64,000 nucleotides of DNA from Pedobacter sp. (GTDB taxonomy: Bacteria > Bacteroidota > Bacteroidia > Sphingobacteriales > Sphingobacteriaceae). A program made the translations under genes and the position numbers. The notes under the pieces are model-generated. The model was not told the origin of the DNA and searched no databases. It saw nothing but the letters and a program-made list of their open reading frames with translations. The DNA lies in assembly GCA_025351765.1 (NCBI GenBank), contig JANXVH010000172.1, positions 1 to 64,000 on the forward strand, read 5' to 3'. Numbering within the stretch: position 1 is the first letter of the stretch; every line of letters starts with the position of its first letter. Of this stretch, positions 51,856-60,606 are shown in pieces.

Positions 51856-52042
51856 TGTGCGGTTTGTAGTTCCAATAATAATAGCTTTTGATAAGTATCA
51901 CCCCAATAAGTTGCCAACACTTCATCTTTTGCTGCAAAAGCAGGATCAGTGTGGGGTAGTGCCGGTAATCATCAGCCTGTAAAAGAGCCAGTTTTGGATC
52001 GGTCACTTGTATGACCTTGCCGTTTATATCTATAATTTCCAT
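51833..52042 (-). CDS. Small PRTRC-associated protein
   Basis: A 69-residue protein starting MEIIDINGKVIQVTDPKLAL, then LQADDYRHYPTLILLLQQKMK. The start at 52042 is chosen because it follows the ThiF-like gene stop by 11 bases; a longer frame would overlap ThiF. Similar short proteins sit after ThiF in other Bacteroidota PRTRC cassettes. No known function. Confidence 0.6.
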   Translation of the reverse strand: MEIIDINGKVIQVTDPKLALLQADDYRHYPTLILLLQQKMKCWQLIGVILIKSYYYWNYKPHNDTFYTG

Positions 52043-52053
52043 TGCATCTAAAA

Positions 52054-52875
52054 TTAAGCCACTTTGAGCGGTTGTGTCCTGAACTCTTTGAGATTGAGAA
52101 AAAAGCCTCGGTTGAACAGCATGCCCTCCCGGAACAAAGACCATAACAGGGAAGCGCCAAGATTGGCCAACGCAGAATTGATGAACAAATCCTGTTTGGT
52201 CAGGGCTTCCGCCAAAGAACAGGATGGCGTATTGTCCGTCTTTTCCGACTGTAGCAACAATTCTTTAAATTCCTCGGTAACGAATGGCAATTGCCCGACA
52301 GGGTTAAACCTTTTAGATTCCGGCTGCTTGACCTTACCGATGGTAGAGATCACCACCTGACCTGTATCCCTGCTGTTCCCAAAATCCATCCAATAAACTG
52401 GCCGGTTGCGGTGGTTTGGCATATGACGGTGATACGTTTCCAATATCTCCGCTATTTCAAAACGGGTGTTCACGGTGTCCACGCAGGAAATGGTCATAGT
52501 CGCTACTCCCTTTTCCAAAGAACAATAATCCTTATCATATTTTTCGGCCACTGCTTTCCAGTTCGTGCCGAAGAAACGGTTGATACGGTTAACCAGTGCG
52601 ACCGACTTATATAACCCTAATTCAGCGGTGGTAAAAAGCTGCCTGCCGAGGTTTGCCCTATCTACCCTATCATCATCAAATAAGGTCACCATCAGGCCGG
52701 GATGGTTTAGGGCGACAAGAGCGTGGTTCATGCGTCCGAGGGCGGTCAGCAACTGGCTTCCGGTCCCCCCTGCCCCAATGAGGTTAATCGAAACGGGGTT
52801 ATAAGGTTGTAACAATTCTTTTTCAACGATATGCACGGCAGGTTTAACTGCTATTTGGTTTTTGAGATTTTTCAT
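52054..52875 (-). CDS. PRTRC system ThiF-family protein
   Basis: A 273-residue E1-like protein. SINLIGAGGTGSQLLTALGRM is the ATP-binding loop (GxGGxG), followed by MVTLFDDDRVDRANLGRQLFT (DxDxVxxxNLxRQ) and CVDTVNTRFEIAEIL. It belongs to the ThiF group, which adenylates the C-terminus of a carrier protein, as in PRTRC (ParB-Related, ThiF-Related Cassette). The start at 52875 overlaps the upstream gene by four bases. C-terminal hydrophobic residues may bind the PRTRC partner. Confidence 0.9.
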   Translation of the reverse strand: MKNLKNQIAVKPAVHIVEKELLQPYNPVSINLIGAGGTGSQLLTALGRMNHALVALNHPGLMVTLFDDDRVDRANLGRQLFTTAELGLYKSVALVNRINRFFGTNWKAVAEKYDKDYCSLEKGVATMTISCVDTVNTRFEIAEILETYHRHMPNHRNRPVYWMDFGNSRDTGQVVISTIGKVKQPESKRFNPVGQLPFVTEEFKELLLQSEKTDNTPSCSLAEALTKQDLFINSALANLGASLLWSLFREGMLFNRGFFLNLKEFRTQPLKVA

Positions 52876-53621
52876 CGGATAAGATGGTTTAATGAGGTAT
52901 TTGATTTGACTAAAACTTCCTGCGGAAAGTCCCTGCCTGTAGCAAACTGATCCTGCCAAAGCTGTACAATACTTATTTTGGTAGTGCTGTTATTGTGGAT
53001 GGTATGGCTGAAATAACTGTTAAAGAAATAGCTTTCCCATTGCGCCATAAAATCTTCAAGGGCGGTGTTGCTGTCGATATTGATCACGACTGTCCCCATG
53101 CAAACGTTGCCGTTCATATGGATATTAAAATAAGGCGCATGATAGAGGGACGTTTTAGTAGTCGGCTTGCTTTTCCCTTTTACAGCAAACACGTCGAGCC
53201 TGTCTTTGGAGGCTTTCCATACCATAGCCGGGATATGCGCTTTACCTGACGGGATGCCAAGGCTGTCCACAAAAAACAAATTCATTTCTTGCGGTGGGGT
53301 ATACCATAGCGCAAAGCCATTGGTCAGCGGGTTGATATATATCACTTTACCGGGCAGTAAGCCCCTGCTTTTCAAATAGGCACCTTTCAGTTCCTGCGTA
53401 CTTTGCAATAATTCGTTAAGGGATTGCATTTCAGGAATGGTGAGCGGATGCGCGTTGATGGGGTTACCCTGTTTCCCGATATCATAGCTTTCGACGTAAA
53501 TTTCCTGCCCGCTTTCCCTGTGATGGTAATTACTATCTTCCTCCTGCCCAACCGATTGGTATATCAATAATGCTTTGATAGGAAGGTACTGGTCGTTAAA
53601 CTGTTGGCTCACGTTCTTCAT
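52872..53621 (-). CDS. PRTRC system protein B
   Basis: A 249-residue protein with the PRTRC-B pattern: IKALLIYQSVGQEEDS, LLPGKVIYINPLTNGFALWYTPP and HAPYFNIHMNGNVCMGTVVIN. It has no catalytic motif I can identify. The start at 53621 is preferred, 22 codons into a longer frame, because it gives the usual Bacteroidota length. It overlaps the next and previous genes (4 and 26 bases). Confidence 0.82.
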   Translation of the reverse strand: MKNVSQQFNDQYLPIKALLIYQSVGQEEDSNYHHRESGQEIYVESYDIGKQGNPINAHPLTIPEMQSLNELLQSTQELKGAYLKSRGLLPGKVIYINPLTNGFALWYTPPQEMNLFFVDSLGIPSGKAHIPAMVWKASKDRLDVFAVKGKSKPTTKTSLYHAPYFNIHMNGNVCMGTVVINIDSNTALEDFMAQWESYFFNSYFSHTIHNNSTTKISIVQLWQDQFATGRDFPQEVLVKSNTSLNHLIR

Positions 53622-54714
53622 GGTCGTACTGGTGTAAAAGGGTTGATAATTTATTGATAAGGTCGAACAGCCGGGTCTCGAAGTCAAAATCTTCCGGTAC
53701 TGTTTCGTTCATGGTATCGAACAATTGCACCGCTATGGGTTCATCCATGACGGCTATTTCCTGAAAATTCGTATTGATCAAATCGTCGAGGGTATCGGTA
53801 AAGCAATCGTTTCCGCTCCAATAGAAAGAAATGTATTGCTCTGCCCGGATACGATCCTCTTCTTCGGGATGGTAGAGGTCAGGCCGGATGTGGTCAAAAA
53901 CAGAGCGGTCAGGATACTGCTGATACAATTGGAGAAAATCAATCGCTAAAAGCGCCCATTCCAAATCCTTTTCCGGTAAATCGGTGTAGGCAATGACCAC
54001 ACTTTCCATGCGTCCCATCCAATGGGGATTATTGATTGATCTTAGAATATGTATGCCCGCATTTTGCATGAGGTAGAGCGTATCCAGTTCCAGTTCTTTA
54101 AACTCTTTTTCATCTTCATCGTCCTCGTCCATTTGCTCGGTGACCCATTCAAACAAGGTGTCATACTGGTATTTGAGGTAACTGCTGTCCTCCGCATAAA
54201 ACGGTATTTTGACGACCTGGTATAGGTAAGCGAACAGGGCGGTAACCAGTTCAGCTATTGGCTGTTGTTCAGCCACCTGTCCCCAATGCCATAACGGCCT
54301 TACCGGCACATAGAATAAGGTACTTCCCGTGTTCAATCGTTTCAGGGTTGCCAGTGTTGCTACGTGGTCAACATCCTGCACGATGATACAATCCATTTTT
54401 TTGTCGATGGCTTTGATTTGTCCGGCTACGTTTTCCCATGAACTGAAAATATTCTGTGGAAAAGTAAGAGAAGATACATCAGGTACGTGGAGATTATAGT
54501 ACGAGCAGATATGAGAGAGGGAGCGGAAATATTCCATTTCCGCCCTTCCCCTATTACCTTTAAACACCCAAAACGGCAGGAAACAATGGTTCAGAAAACC
54601 ATTCCGGCTATTCCCGGAGGTGCGCTTCGCAAGGCGTTGCGCTGTACCTCCCCTGCGTCCGGCAACCTGTTGAGTTTGGCGACGAACGCCCCGAATGATT
54701 GCTGTATTCTCCAT
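53596..54714 (-). CDS. Conserved PRTRC-cassette hypothetical protein
   Basis: A 372-residue protein always of unknown function at this place in Bacteroidota PRTRC cassettes. A basic, Gln/Arg-rich start (RQTQQVAGRRGGTAQRLAKR) leads to a globular part (CIIVQDVDHVATLATLKRLN, LELDTLYLMQNAGIHILRSIN), with an acidic stretch DEDDEDEKEFKELE. The chosen ATG at 54714 begins MENTAI; a longer frame to 54813 has a Gly/Arg-rich start that is likely untranslated. Confidence 0.65.
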   Translation of the reverse strand: MENTAIIRGVRRQTQQVAGRRGGTAQRLAKRTSGNSRNGFLNHCFLPFWVFKGNRGRAEMEYFRSLSHICSYYNLHVPDVSSLTFPQNIFSSWENVAGQIKAIDKKMDCIIVQDVDHVATLATLKRLNTGSTLFYVPVRPLWHWGQVAEQQPIAELVTALFAYLYQVVKIPFYAEDSSYLKYQYDTLFEWVTEQMDEDDEDEKEFKELELDTLYLMQNAGIHILRSINNPHWMGRMESVVIAYTDLPEKDLEWALLAIDFLQLYQQYPDRSVFDHIRPDLYHPEEEDRIRAEQYISFYWSGNDCFTDTLDDLINTNFQEIAVMDEPIAVQLFDTMNETVPEDFDFETRLFDLINKLSTLLHQYDHEEREPTV

Positions 54715-54766
54715 TGGTCTGTTTCCTTTTCTATTTTGATATTCCGGTTTACTTTGACTTTCCCGT

Positions 54767-54982
54767 TCATCCCTTTGTCCCCATCGTTGTTTCAAAGCGG
54801 TACTGCACCTCATCGTCCTTAATCTCCGGGCCGGTGATTTTGGCGGTGGTCAGGATGGGATAAGTATTGGCATAAAAGTTCAGTACAGCGACCGTACTGA
54901 AATCAGCACCGGGGTCGGCCAAACGGACATCCTGCCCGTTATCCTTATGCAGAAATATCCTGCTTAATGTATTTACTATCAT
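54767..54982 (-). CDS. PRTRC system protein C
   Basis: A 71-residue protein with the PRTRC-C pattern: RIFLHKDNGQDVRLADPG, then VLNFYANTYPILTTAKITGPEI and the end YRFETTMGTKG. It is short enough and has a flexible Gly-ended C terminus, so it could be the small carrier modified by the ThiF-like enzyme. It lies 18 bases after the stop of the PRTRC-E gene. Confidence 0.78.
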   Translation of the reverse strand: MIVNTLSRIFLHKDNGQDVRLADPGADFSTVAVLNFYANTYPILTTAKITGPEIKDDEVQYRFETTMGTKG

Positions 54983-55000
54983 GTTTGGTAGGTTTAAGTT

Positions 55001-55612
55001 TTATAAATCCTGGCTGATGGTATCATATATTTTTTTGCGCTTGGCCAGTTCATCCGCTTTTTCTTTCAGTTCCTTTAGCTTTTCGGGGTACTCGTCAACC
55101 GATGGAAGTAATGCGATAGCGTCCGCATACTTAAAAGCTTTGGCCAGTTCAGCGATTTGCAGCATGGTCTCATCGTAAGCTTTTTTCTTATCCGCTTTCT
55201 GCTGCTCCTCCGCCTGTTTATTGCTGAACAGGTTTTCGCTATTTGATTCATTATCCTCATCACTTTCCTCCGCCCCTGTTTTGGCCTTGCCATTCTTGTT
55301 CTTTTTGTCCTGTTCCTGTTTAGAGGCCAGTTTGGCATCGTCCAGTCCCTTTTGGTAAGCATCCATATTGGCAAATAATTGGGAGGTTTGCTTTAAGGGA
55401 GTGCTGACAGCGTCAAAAAAACCCTCATCCATTTCCCCGGCATTTCCTCTTAAAATCATGGGCTGAATAATTTTTCCTGCTTTGTCAGACGATTTATCAT
55501 TGACGACCATCACCGATACCACCAAGTTTCTTGTTGCCCCAAAGCTCATTGCTATTTTCAGGTCGGCAGTGATGCCCAAACCTGTGATATGTTCAAAAAA
55601 GTTCGTTTTCAT
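55001..55612 (-). CDS. PRTRC system protein E
   Basis: A 203-residue protein. The first 90 residues (FFEHITGLGITADLKIAMSFG) match PRTRC-E; residues 110-160 are low-complexity charged linker (KKNKNGKAKTGAEESDEDNE); the end is helical (EYPEKLKELKEKADELAKRK). It starts the cassette proper, overlapping the 55593-55841 gene by 20 bases. The function is unknown. Confidence 0.8.
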   Translation of the reverse strand: MKTNFFEHITGLGITADLKIAMSFGATRNLVVSVMVVNDKSSDKAGKIIQPMILRGNAGEMDEGFFDAVSTPLKQTSQLFANMDAYQKGLDDAKLASKQEQDKKNKNGKAKTGAEESDEDNESNSENLFSNKQAEEQQKADKKKAYDETMLQIAELAKAFKYADAIALLPSVDEYPEKLKELKEKADELAKRKKIYDTISQDL

Positions 55613-55841
55613 TTTGTTGTTTATTTTTCCTGTTCTTTAATAATATAGTTCCCCTACCCTTTTTGTACCGGGTGGTATAACCGTTGTTTTCGATAATTGA
55701 CCTTAGTGTATTTTCCGCTTCTCTTACCTTATAGGCGTCTTCTGCGTTCATCAGCAAAAGGTCAGTATGGCCGAAAAAGCGGAGCGTATTGGCTATTACT
55801 TTTAAAGCCCGTCTTTCGGTTTTACTGGATAATATGCTCAT
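55593..55841 (-). CDS. Hypothetical protein upstream of PRTRC-E
   Basis: An 82-residue basic protein: SSKTERRALKVIANTLRFFG, then a helix with EDAYKVREAENTLRSIIE, and a Lys/Arg-rich end. It could bind nucleic acid. It overlaps PRTRC-E by 20 bases, so it is co-translated; no family is recognised. Confidence 0.6.
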   Translation of the reverse strand: MSILSSKTERRALKVIANTLRFFGHTDLLLMNAEDAYKVREAENTLRSIIENNGYTTRYKKGRGTILLKNRKNKQQNENELF

Positions 55842-55880
55842 GTGTGTGTGTTGTAGGCGGGCTTGCCCTTGTGTTAATGA

Positions 55881-56372
55881 TTAACTGATGTTATTTTCGT
55901 TTTTCAGCATGGAGATTGTTCTTTTCCTTTCGAGCAGGATATCCAGTATTTCGTCGAGAATCTCGTATTCCATCCCCTCGAATAGGTAAGTTTCCGTATC
56001 GAAACTATAGCAGTACTGGTCAAAATCTTCGATTTCAAGCACGATATCTGAAAACTTACCATCATCGAAACTTGCCTGACCATAAATAAGGTTTCCCATT
56101 TCGCAATACTGCATGATGAATGAAGTGTCGGTATAAATAGCAATATGCTTCATTACACTGATATTCGGCACCCACCGTGTCTCATAATAAAGTACATCTT
56201 CCTCCCACCGGATATCGAACAGGTAACCTGTTTCAGCGGTCACGAAACCGGGAAGCTGACCTGCCCCGCTGCTTTTTTCCCTTTCCGCCATGTCGTTGAA
56301 CAATTCCGCCAGTTCCGATAACTGCGCTATGCTTCCTTTAAATTCTACCCTGTTGCTACACCAGTTTGCCAT
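55881..56372 (-). CDS. DUF1281/Api92-like ferredoxin-fold protein
   Basis: A 163-residue protein opening MANWCSNRVEFKGS, the hallmark of the DUF1281/YubB-like ferredoxin-fold family, found on plasmids and phages. The body has VWEEDVLYYETRWVPN-type strands and an acidic C-terminal part. Its function is unknown. It lies between ssb and the PRTRC genes in the same direction. Confidence 0.72.
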   Translation of the reverse strand: MANWCSNRVEFKGSIAQLSELAELFNDMAEREKSSGAGQLPGFVTAETGYLFDIRWEEDVLYYETRWVPNISVMKHIAIYTDTSFIMQYCEMGNLIYGQASFDDGKFSDIVLEIEDFDQYCYSFDTETYLFEGMEYEILDEILDILLERKRTISMLKNENNIS

Positions 56373-56435
56373 ATTAAACTTATTTATTAATTAATAATAG
56401 CAGGTTTAAGGCTTATCCTGCATGCCGATAAGCTT

Positions 56436-56840
56436 TTAGAAAGGAAGGTCATCATCGCCGGAGCCAGTCACATCGGTATCCACCGCTTTGGTTTTCTTAG
56501 CAGGTTTACCAGCTTTCCCATCCCCCGCATTACCGGCCTTTCCCAATAGAGTTAAATCATTCACATGAAAAGTGATGATAGCTTTTGCCTCGTTGTTGGC
56601 ATTCATCCATGCATTAACCCCTAACCTGCCATACAATTGCACCTGTGTACCTTTGGTCAAAAATTTGGCTACCCCTGGATTGAGCCAGTAGGCACAATCC
56701 ACGTAAGTGGTGTCCTCTGCGGTTTCTCCGTTCCTGCGGTAACGGTAATTGATGGCTAACCTGAAATTGGTTACCTTTTTGTCGTTTTGTAATTTCTTAA
56801 CCTCTGAATCTGCGGTTAATCTGCCTGTGATGATTTCCAT
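56436..56840 (-). CDS. ssb: Single-stranded DNA-binding protein
   Basis: A 134-residue SSB. The OB fold begins ITGRLTADSEVKKLQND, continues VTNFRLAINYRYRRNGETAEDTTYVDCAYW and ends VQLYGRLGVNAWMNANNEAKAIITFHVNDL; the acidic DDDLPF tip is the protein-interaction tail. It is a mobile-element type SSB, protecting single-stranded DNA during transfer or replication. It opens the PRTRC group of genes. Confidence 0.9.
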   Translation of the reverse strand: MEIITGRLTADSEVKKLQNDKKVTNFRLAINYRYRRNGETAEDTTYVDCAYWLNPGVAKFLTKGTQVQLYGRLGVNAWMNANNEAKAIITFHVNDLTLLGKAGNAGDGKAGKPAKKTKAVDTDVTGSGDDDLPF

Positions 56841-57337
56841 AACATTTTTGTTTTTAATGAACTATTAATTGTTTAATTCTTCTCTCTTGTCCGTTTGTCT
56901 GTGTGTATTTTTAAAAGAAAAAGGGAAAAAAGAAAGCAATAAATAGTGCCCGTGGCGGGAGACAAAAGGAAACGGAATAAGTGCCGGAGGCTGAAGACGA
57001 GAGGAACGAGCGCCTGAATTATGCCGTAGTCTTTTTTCGTACGCCTGGGGTTTCGGGCACGAACTTAGCTGCGCTTTTTACCCGTTTCGTTTAAAATACG
57101 TTCATCAAAAAAAATCCCCAACGAAAACTCCGTTAGGGATAGCAATGAAAATCCTTTGAAAAAGATTGGAGTAAATAGCCCGGGCCGAAGGCAACGGTCA
57201 GAATTTTTAAAGGTGTAGCAGTCGGAAATTTTGATCCGGCTTATCGTTCAACACCATTCACGTATACTGCTACAATAGTCAATTCATTGATTTAGGCTGT
57301 ATGGCAAACGAGAAATTAACACAACCCATTTAGTAGA
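56841..57337. other. Intergenic region without a gene, with one terminator
   Basis: Purine-rich DNA (56915-57060) with no supported frame, followed by the minus-strand terminator at 57107-57140. The stretch just upstream of ssb should carry its promoter. Nothing else recognised. Confidence 0.6.
57107..57140 (-). terminator. Intrinsic terminator
   Basis: On the minus strand ATCCCTAACG/CGTTGGGGAT forms a stem (one mismatch) around GAGTTTT, followed by eight T residues. It ends the transcript of the 57338-57589 gene and insulates ssb. Confidence 0.8.
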
Positions 57338-57589
57338 TCAGGCATCAGTTTCCGGAAAAAAATCATGTTTGTCGCAACGGTCTTCATACCATCCGGCGAA
57401 AAAATTTTCACAATTGGCTATATATTCTTCGATAGCACTTTTCCCTTCAATTACTGCTATACCGTCAACAATCATCGGGACTGGCTTATCATAGCTTAAA
57501 ACCGCTTCATATTTTGTAAATGTTGCATCGAGCCTTGATTTCCAGCTTTCAATTTCGGTGGTAACAGGCGTGTAATAAATAGCGATCAT
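57338..57589 (-). CDS. Hypothetical protein
   Basis: An 83-residue acidic protein: AIYYTPVTTEIESWKSRLDATF and IVDGIAVIEGKSAIEEYIANCENFFAGWYEDRCDKHDFF. No family recognised. It has its own terminator downstream and a 60-base gap to the broken Pycsar gene upstream. Confidence 0.6.
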   Translation of the reverse strand: MIAIYYTPVTTEIESWKSRLDATFTKYEAVLSYDKPVPMIVDGIAVIEGKSAIEEYIANCENFFAGWYEDRCDKHDFFPETDA

Positions 57590-57651
57590 GACTTATTCAA
57601 TTTATTTTTGTTTACAGATTTAAATGATGCAGGTATTGAAGCTCCTTCGAC

Positions 57652-58805
57652 TTAGCGTGAGGGAGACTTAGGTATACAGGCCTGAACAACAGGTGTATGC
57701 TGGAAAAACATGATAAAAAAAGTAACTACGGAGATGATTAGGCCGAACATAAAGATATTGTATGCCACTCTTAGCATAAGGTATTTCTTACCCAGCACAA
57801 TCCCCTGGCCATACACATCTTTAATAAGGCTTTTATATAATATTTTTTTGTCATCCATTAGCCTGAACATACCATTTGTATAATCAGCTAGAGTCATCCG
57901 GTAAAAGTTACCAAAAAATAAAAGATTTGCGGAAAGAGCATCTGGCTCTTCATCATTAACCCGGCCTCCCGGTATGGTCGGGCGTGTAGCCAAAATCGCG
58001 AAAATCATGGAAAACAAACTTACCGCAAGCAAAGTAAATGTCGGATATATAAGATAGCTGCTGTCATCGAGTTTGCGTAATAATAAGCTGATTATTGCCG
58101 ATAGGATAATTGAATTGACCGTTATCAGTATATGTGCCTTGTTGTCACCTAAACTAGTAAGGCGCTGGTTATTAGAAGTTGCTACCCTAAACATAGTTTC
58201 AATCCCCTTATCCGGTTTTTCGGTATCCTTTATCCTTGCCCCATGGTGGGTATGATGTTCATGGGAAACTTTGTTTTGATGTTCTATGATTTTGATCTGT
58301 TCCTCTAATAACTCCAAATTCTTTCGTTTTTTCCGCAGCTCACCTTTACTTTGGTTCGTATAATAATGATTGTCTGCATAAACACCATCACCTGCTTTAA
58401 CCATTCGCCGACCGGAATTTCACGCCCTTCCATGAATTCCGTGTCTTTACGTAATGCTTCTGTCCAAAGGTTAAATGATTTTTTTGTCCACTGGAAACGC
58501 AAAGCATCTGATAAGATCTGTTCCTGTAAGGTAAATGGTGGATTTTTTGAATAATCTGCGGGAAGTAAATTTAGAATTTGCTCGATATGAACCTCTTCCA
58601 CCCCGCTTTCTTTTATCAAACTGCCTATAGTCGCTTTTCCACCATCTCGGTCTTCCCAATACTCCAATCTGGAGACGTCGAAAAACAATCCGGCAACCTG
58701 AACTTCAAATAACTCATCTTTAGAAATGTGCTGATGCTTAGCAAGCTCTTTGATCGCCTCAACCAACAAATCTGAATGGTTTAAATTGTAGTAATAGAAA
58801 CCAGA
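57652..58805 (-). pseudogene. Broken HD-domain/Pycsar-type effector gene (DUF5706)
   Basis: Two overlapping frames together read as one gene. The first (down from 58805, no ATG; in-frame stop at 58806) encodes an HD-like domain, NLNHSDLLVEAIKELAKHQH, in which the catalytic His-Asp has become Phe-Asp (AGLFFDVSRL). The second (58404-57652) encodes the Pycsar transmembrane part, KDTEKPDKGIETMFRVATSNNQRLTSLGDNKAHILIT, and four hydrophobic segments. The frames join at about 58390-58404, where the first continues EWLKQV while the second continues KAGDGVYADNHYYTN. Pycsar effectors damage the membrane on cyclic-nucleotide binding; both a frameshift and lost catalytic residues argue that this copy is dead. 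Confidence 0.7.
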
Positions 58806-58905
58806 CTACCACTTGTTTAAGTGGTAGAATAGCACCCCGGTCGTAGAACACAATACCCAACTTACATAACCTATTCCTTACGCTCTAATCAAAATGTAGA
58901 CTACT

Positions 58906-59025
58906 ATGAAAGATAAAACATTCAACATAGTACTTAACGTCATTGCCGTAATCGGCACCATTACCTTAGAAAAATATTGGAATAAGGGTATACGCCTCAC
59001 ATTTCGAAGAGGTAATGCAACCTAA
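58906..59025 (+). CDS. Possible small membrane peptide
   Basis: A 39-residue frame with ATG: MKDKTFNIVLNVIAVIGTIT then LEKYWNKGIR and a basic end. It could be one membrane segment. It precedes the zinc-ribbon gene by 48 bases. Length too short for a firm call. Confidence 0.35.
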   Translation: MKDKTFNIVLNVIAVIGTITLEKYWNKGIRLTFRRGNAT

Positions 59026-59073
59026 ACGAATAACGCGTTTGTATTGTGGCTTTTAGTTTGCACTGGCTTTGTA

Positions 59074-59238
59074 ATGATTGATACTTTTAACGTACGGTGC
59101 AAGAAGTGTAACCATGAGCAATTGCAAGAGGTACAGCGAAACTGGATAGCCCGGAATTTCTTTCTCTTTTTGCCCATTCGCAAATATTACTGTCCCTCAT
59201 GCACGACGAACCTTTTTAGGTGGTATCAAGATGCGTGA
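59074..59238 (+). CDS. Small zinc-ribbon protein
   Basis: A 54-residue protein with NVRCKKCNHEQLQEVQRNWIARN and LPIRKYYCPSCTTNLFRW, giving two C-x-x-C pairs, the common ribbon layout with the LPIRxYxC linker seen in many Bacteroidota small proteins. The internal ATG at 59074 is used, since upstream residues lack features. Function unknown; a terminator follows at 59361. Confidence 0.7.
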   Translation: MIDTFNVRCKKCNHEQLQEVQRNWIARNFFLFLPIRKYYCPSCTTNLFRWYQDA

Positions 59239-59360
59239 CAGAATCCTTTGAATCAAAGGCAATGATAACATTATCGTAACAACTATTTTTCGTTCTCTAA
59301 GCAGAGAATGGTATCTTTGAAGCACTGCGTTAAACATTAATACCCCCGCAATAGTTACTG

Positions 59361-59393
59361 TAAGCCCTCCATCTTTGGTGGGCTTATTTTTTA
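59361..59393 (+). terminator. Intrinsic terminator
   Basis: TAAGCCC and GGGCTTA flank a ten-base loop and a T-rich tract follows. It ends the zinc-ribbon transcript. Confidence 0.75.
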
Positions 59394-59471
59394 TACGGCG
59401 ACAAAATTTAGCCAGTCATCGAACACGCTTTTCAATACTATAACAATCAATTATCATTCTACGAAGCGAAG

Positions 59472-59705
59472 TTAGTTGTTGCTGGAAATAATATTAAGTA
59501 AATGGCCAACGATCGTATTATCAAGCTGTGTCGAATAGTTAATTATAGTCGGTGTCTTTCCTGCAATACTTTGACAAGTCATAACCACAACACCGTTGCA
59601 TATAACATCAATTACTCGTGTAATTCCATCTTGTAACCGATGTGCCATAACCTCATAGTGATGCACATCATTACCTATTGGCATTGTTATAGTGAAGTTC
59701 TCCAT
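59472..59705 (-). CDS. Hypothetical protein
   Basis: A 77-residue protein starting MENFTITMPIGNDVHHYEVM, then beta-rich (VVVMTCQSIAGKTPTIINYS). The ATG at 59705 is preferred over one seven codons earlier because it gives the natural start. No family recognised. Confidence 0.5.
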   Translation of the reverse strand: MENFTITMPIGNDVHHYEVMAHRLQDGITRVIDVICNGVVVMTCQSIAGKTPTIINYSTQLDNTIVGHLLNIISSNN

Positions 59706-59799
59706 CTCGCAACCAAATTGATACAATAACTATGTTCCATGCCGGCCCTAAAACAAATTTTGTTCCAAAATTCAAGCTTGTAACCAATGAAAAAACACC

Positions 59800-60258
59800 C
59801 TATAAAGGGTGTTGAATAAGTTGACTTGGTAGTGATTGCCATACGGCTTCGATCAATTGTTTTGTAGATGGGTAAGCTATAGGCTTGCCGCGTTCCCAGC
59901 GCATTGCTGCATCAACTGAAATAGACAATCGTTTTGCACATTCTTTAAAGGTTAGCCCGTGATAATGGCGTATCTGCTTTAGCTTTCCTGCAACGCTGTC
60001 CGTTTCGTGATTGAATGGGTAATAGCCGAGAAATGCAATGATTGCGGGATAGTACTTCATTAAGGGCTGGTTGCGCTCCAGCTCCCAGCCGGTCACGGTG
60101 TTTTCGTCAACCCCTAATTGGTCGGCAATAAGTTTTTGAGGTAGTTGGCTTTGTATCCGTTTCTTTCTAATATGCTCACCGAAAGTCTGCGGATTTGGAT
60201 TATATTGCGGGACGTTAGGCTTTTTAACTACTTTGCTCTTTGAAAGAAATGTTCTCAC
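59800..60258 (-). CDS. XRE-family protein with two helix-turn-helix domains
   Basis: A 152-residue protein with a GTG start. Two XRE motifs occur: FGEHIRKKRIQSQLPQKLIADQLGVDENTVTGWE near residue 30-62 and LKQIRHYHGLTFKECAKRLSISVDAAMRWERGKP near residue 92-128. Two tandem HTH units suggest binding to a repeated site or a DNA bend. There is no partner gene; it may control the neighbouring sensor gene. Confidence 0.82.
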   Translation of the reverse strand: MRTFLSKSKVVKKPNVPQYNPNPQTFGEHIRKKRIQSQLPQKLIADQLGVDENTVTGWELERNQPLMKYYPAIIAFLGYYPFNHETDSVAGKLKQIRHYHGLTFKECAKRLSISVDAAMRWERGKPIAYPSTKQLIEAVWQSLPSQLIQHPL

Positions 60259-60606
60259 AGGGATGCTAAACCGGATAGACCAACAACATCAACGCAGAAT
60301 TGATTATTAAACCATCAAATGACCAACCCCATCTATCCAAATTCCTAAAATGAGTAGCTCAAACTTAGTTTTAAGCAATGCATATAATTCAGGTTCAGCA
60401 GCTAAGGTAAGTCGACATAGTTTATATGGTGGAATCAGACCCTACAGTGTGTTATCAAGTCGCCTGTTTCTGTCATCCATTTTTATCAAATTTAAAACAC
60501 TTTTTGGCCGGCATTATACCGGAACATTTGATTAAGTTAGCAATGGGGCTCATGAAGGCATTAGACCTGACAAGCTCAACGACAAGTATTTCTAGATGTC
60601 AGCGCT
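60259..60606. other. Intergenic region, no supported gene
   Basis: Two short plus-strand frames here (about 60350-60535 and 60426-60650) overlap each other and the start of the sensor gene in other frames, and have no features. The stretch should contain the promoter of the sensor gene. Confidence 0.5.
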
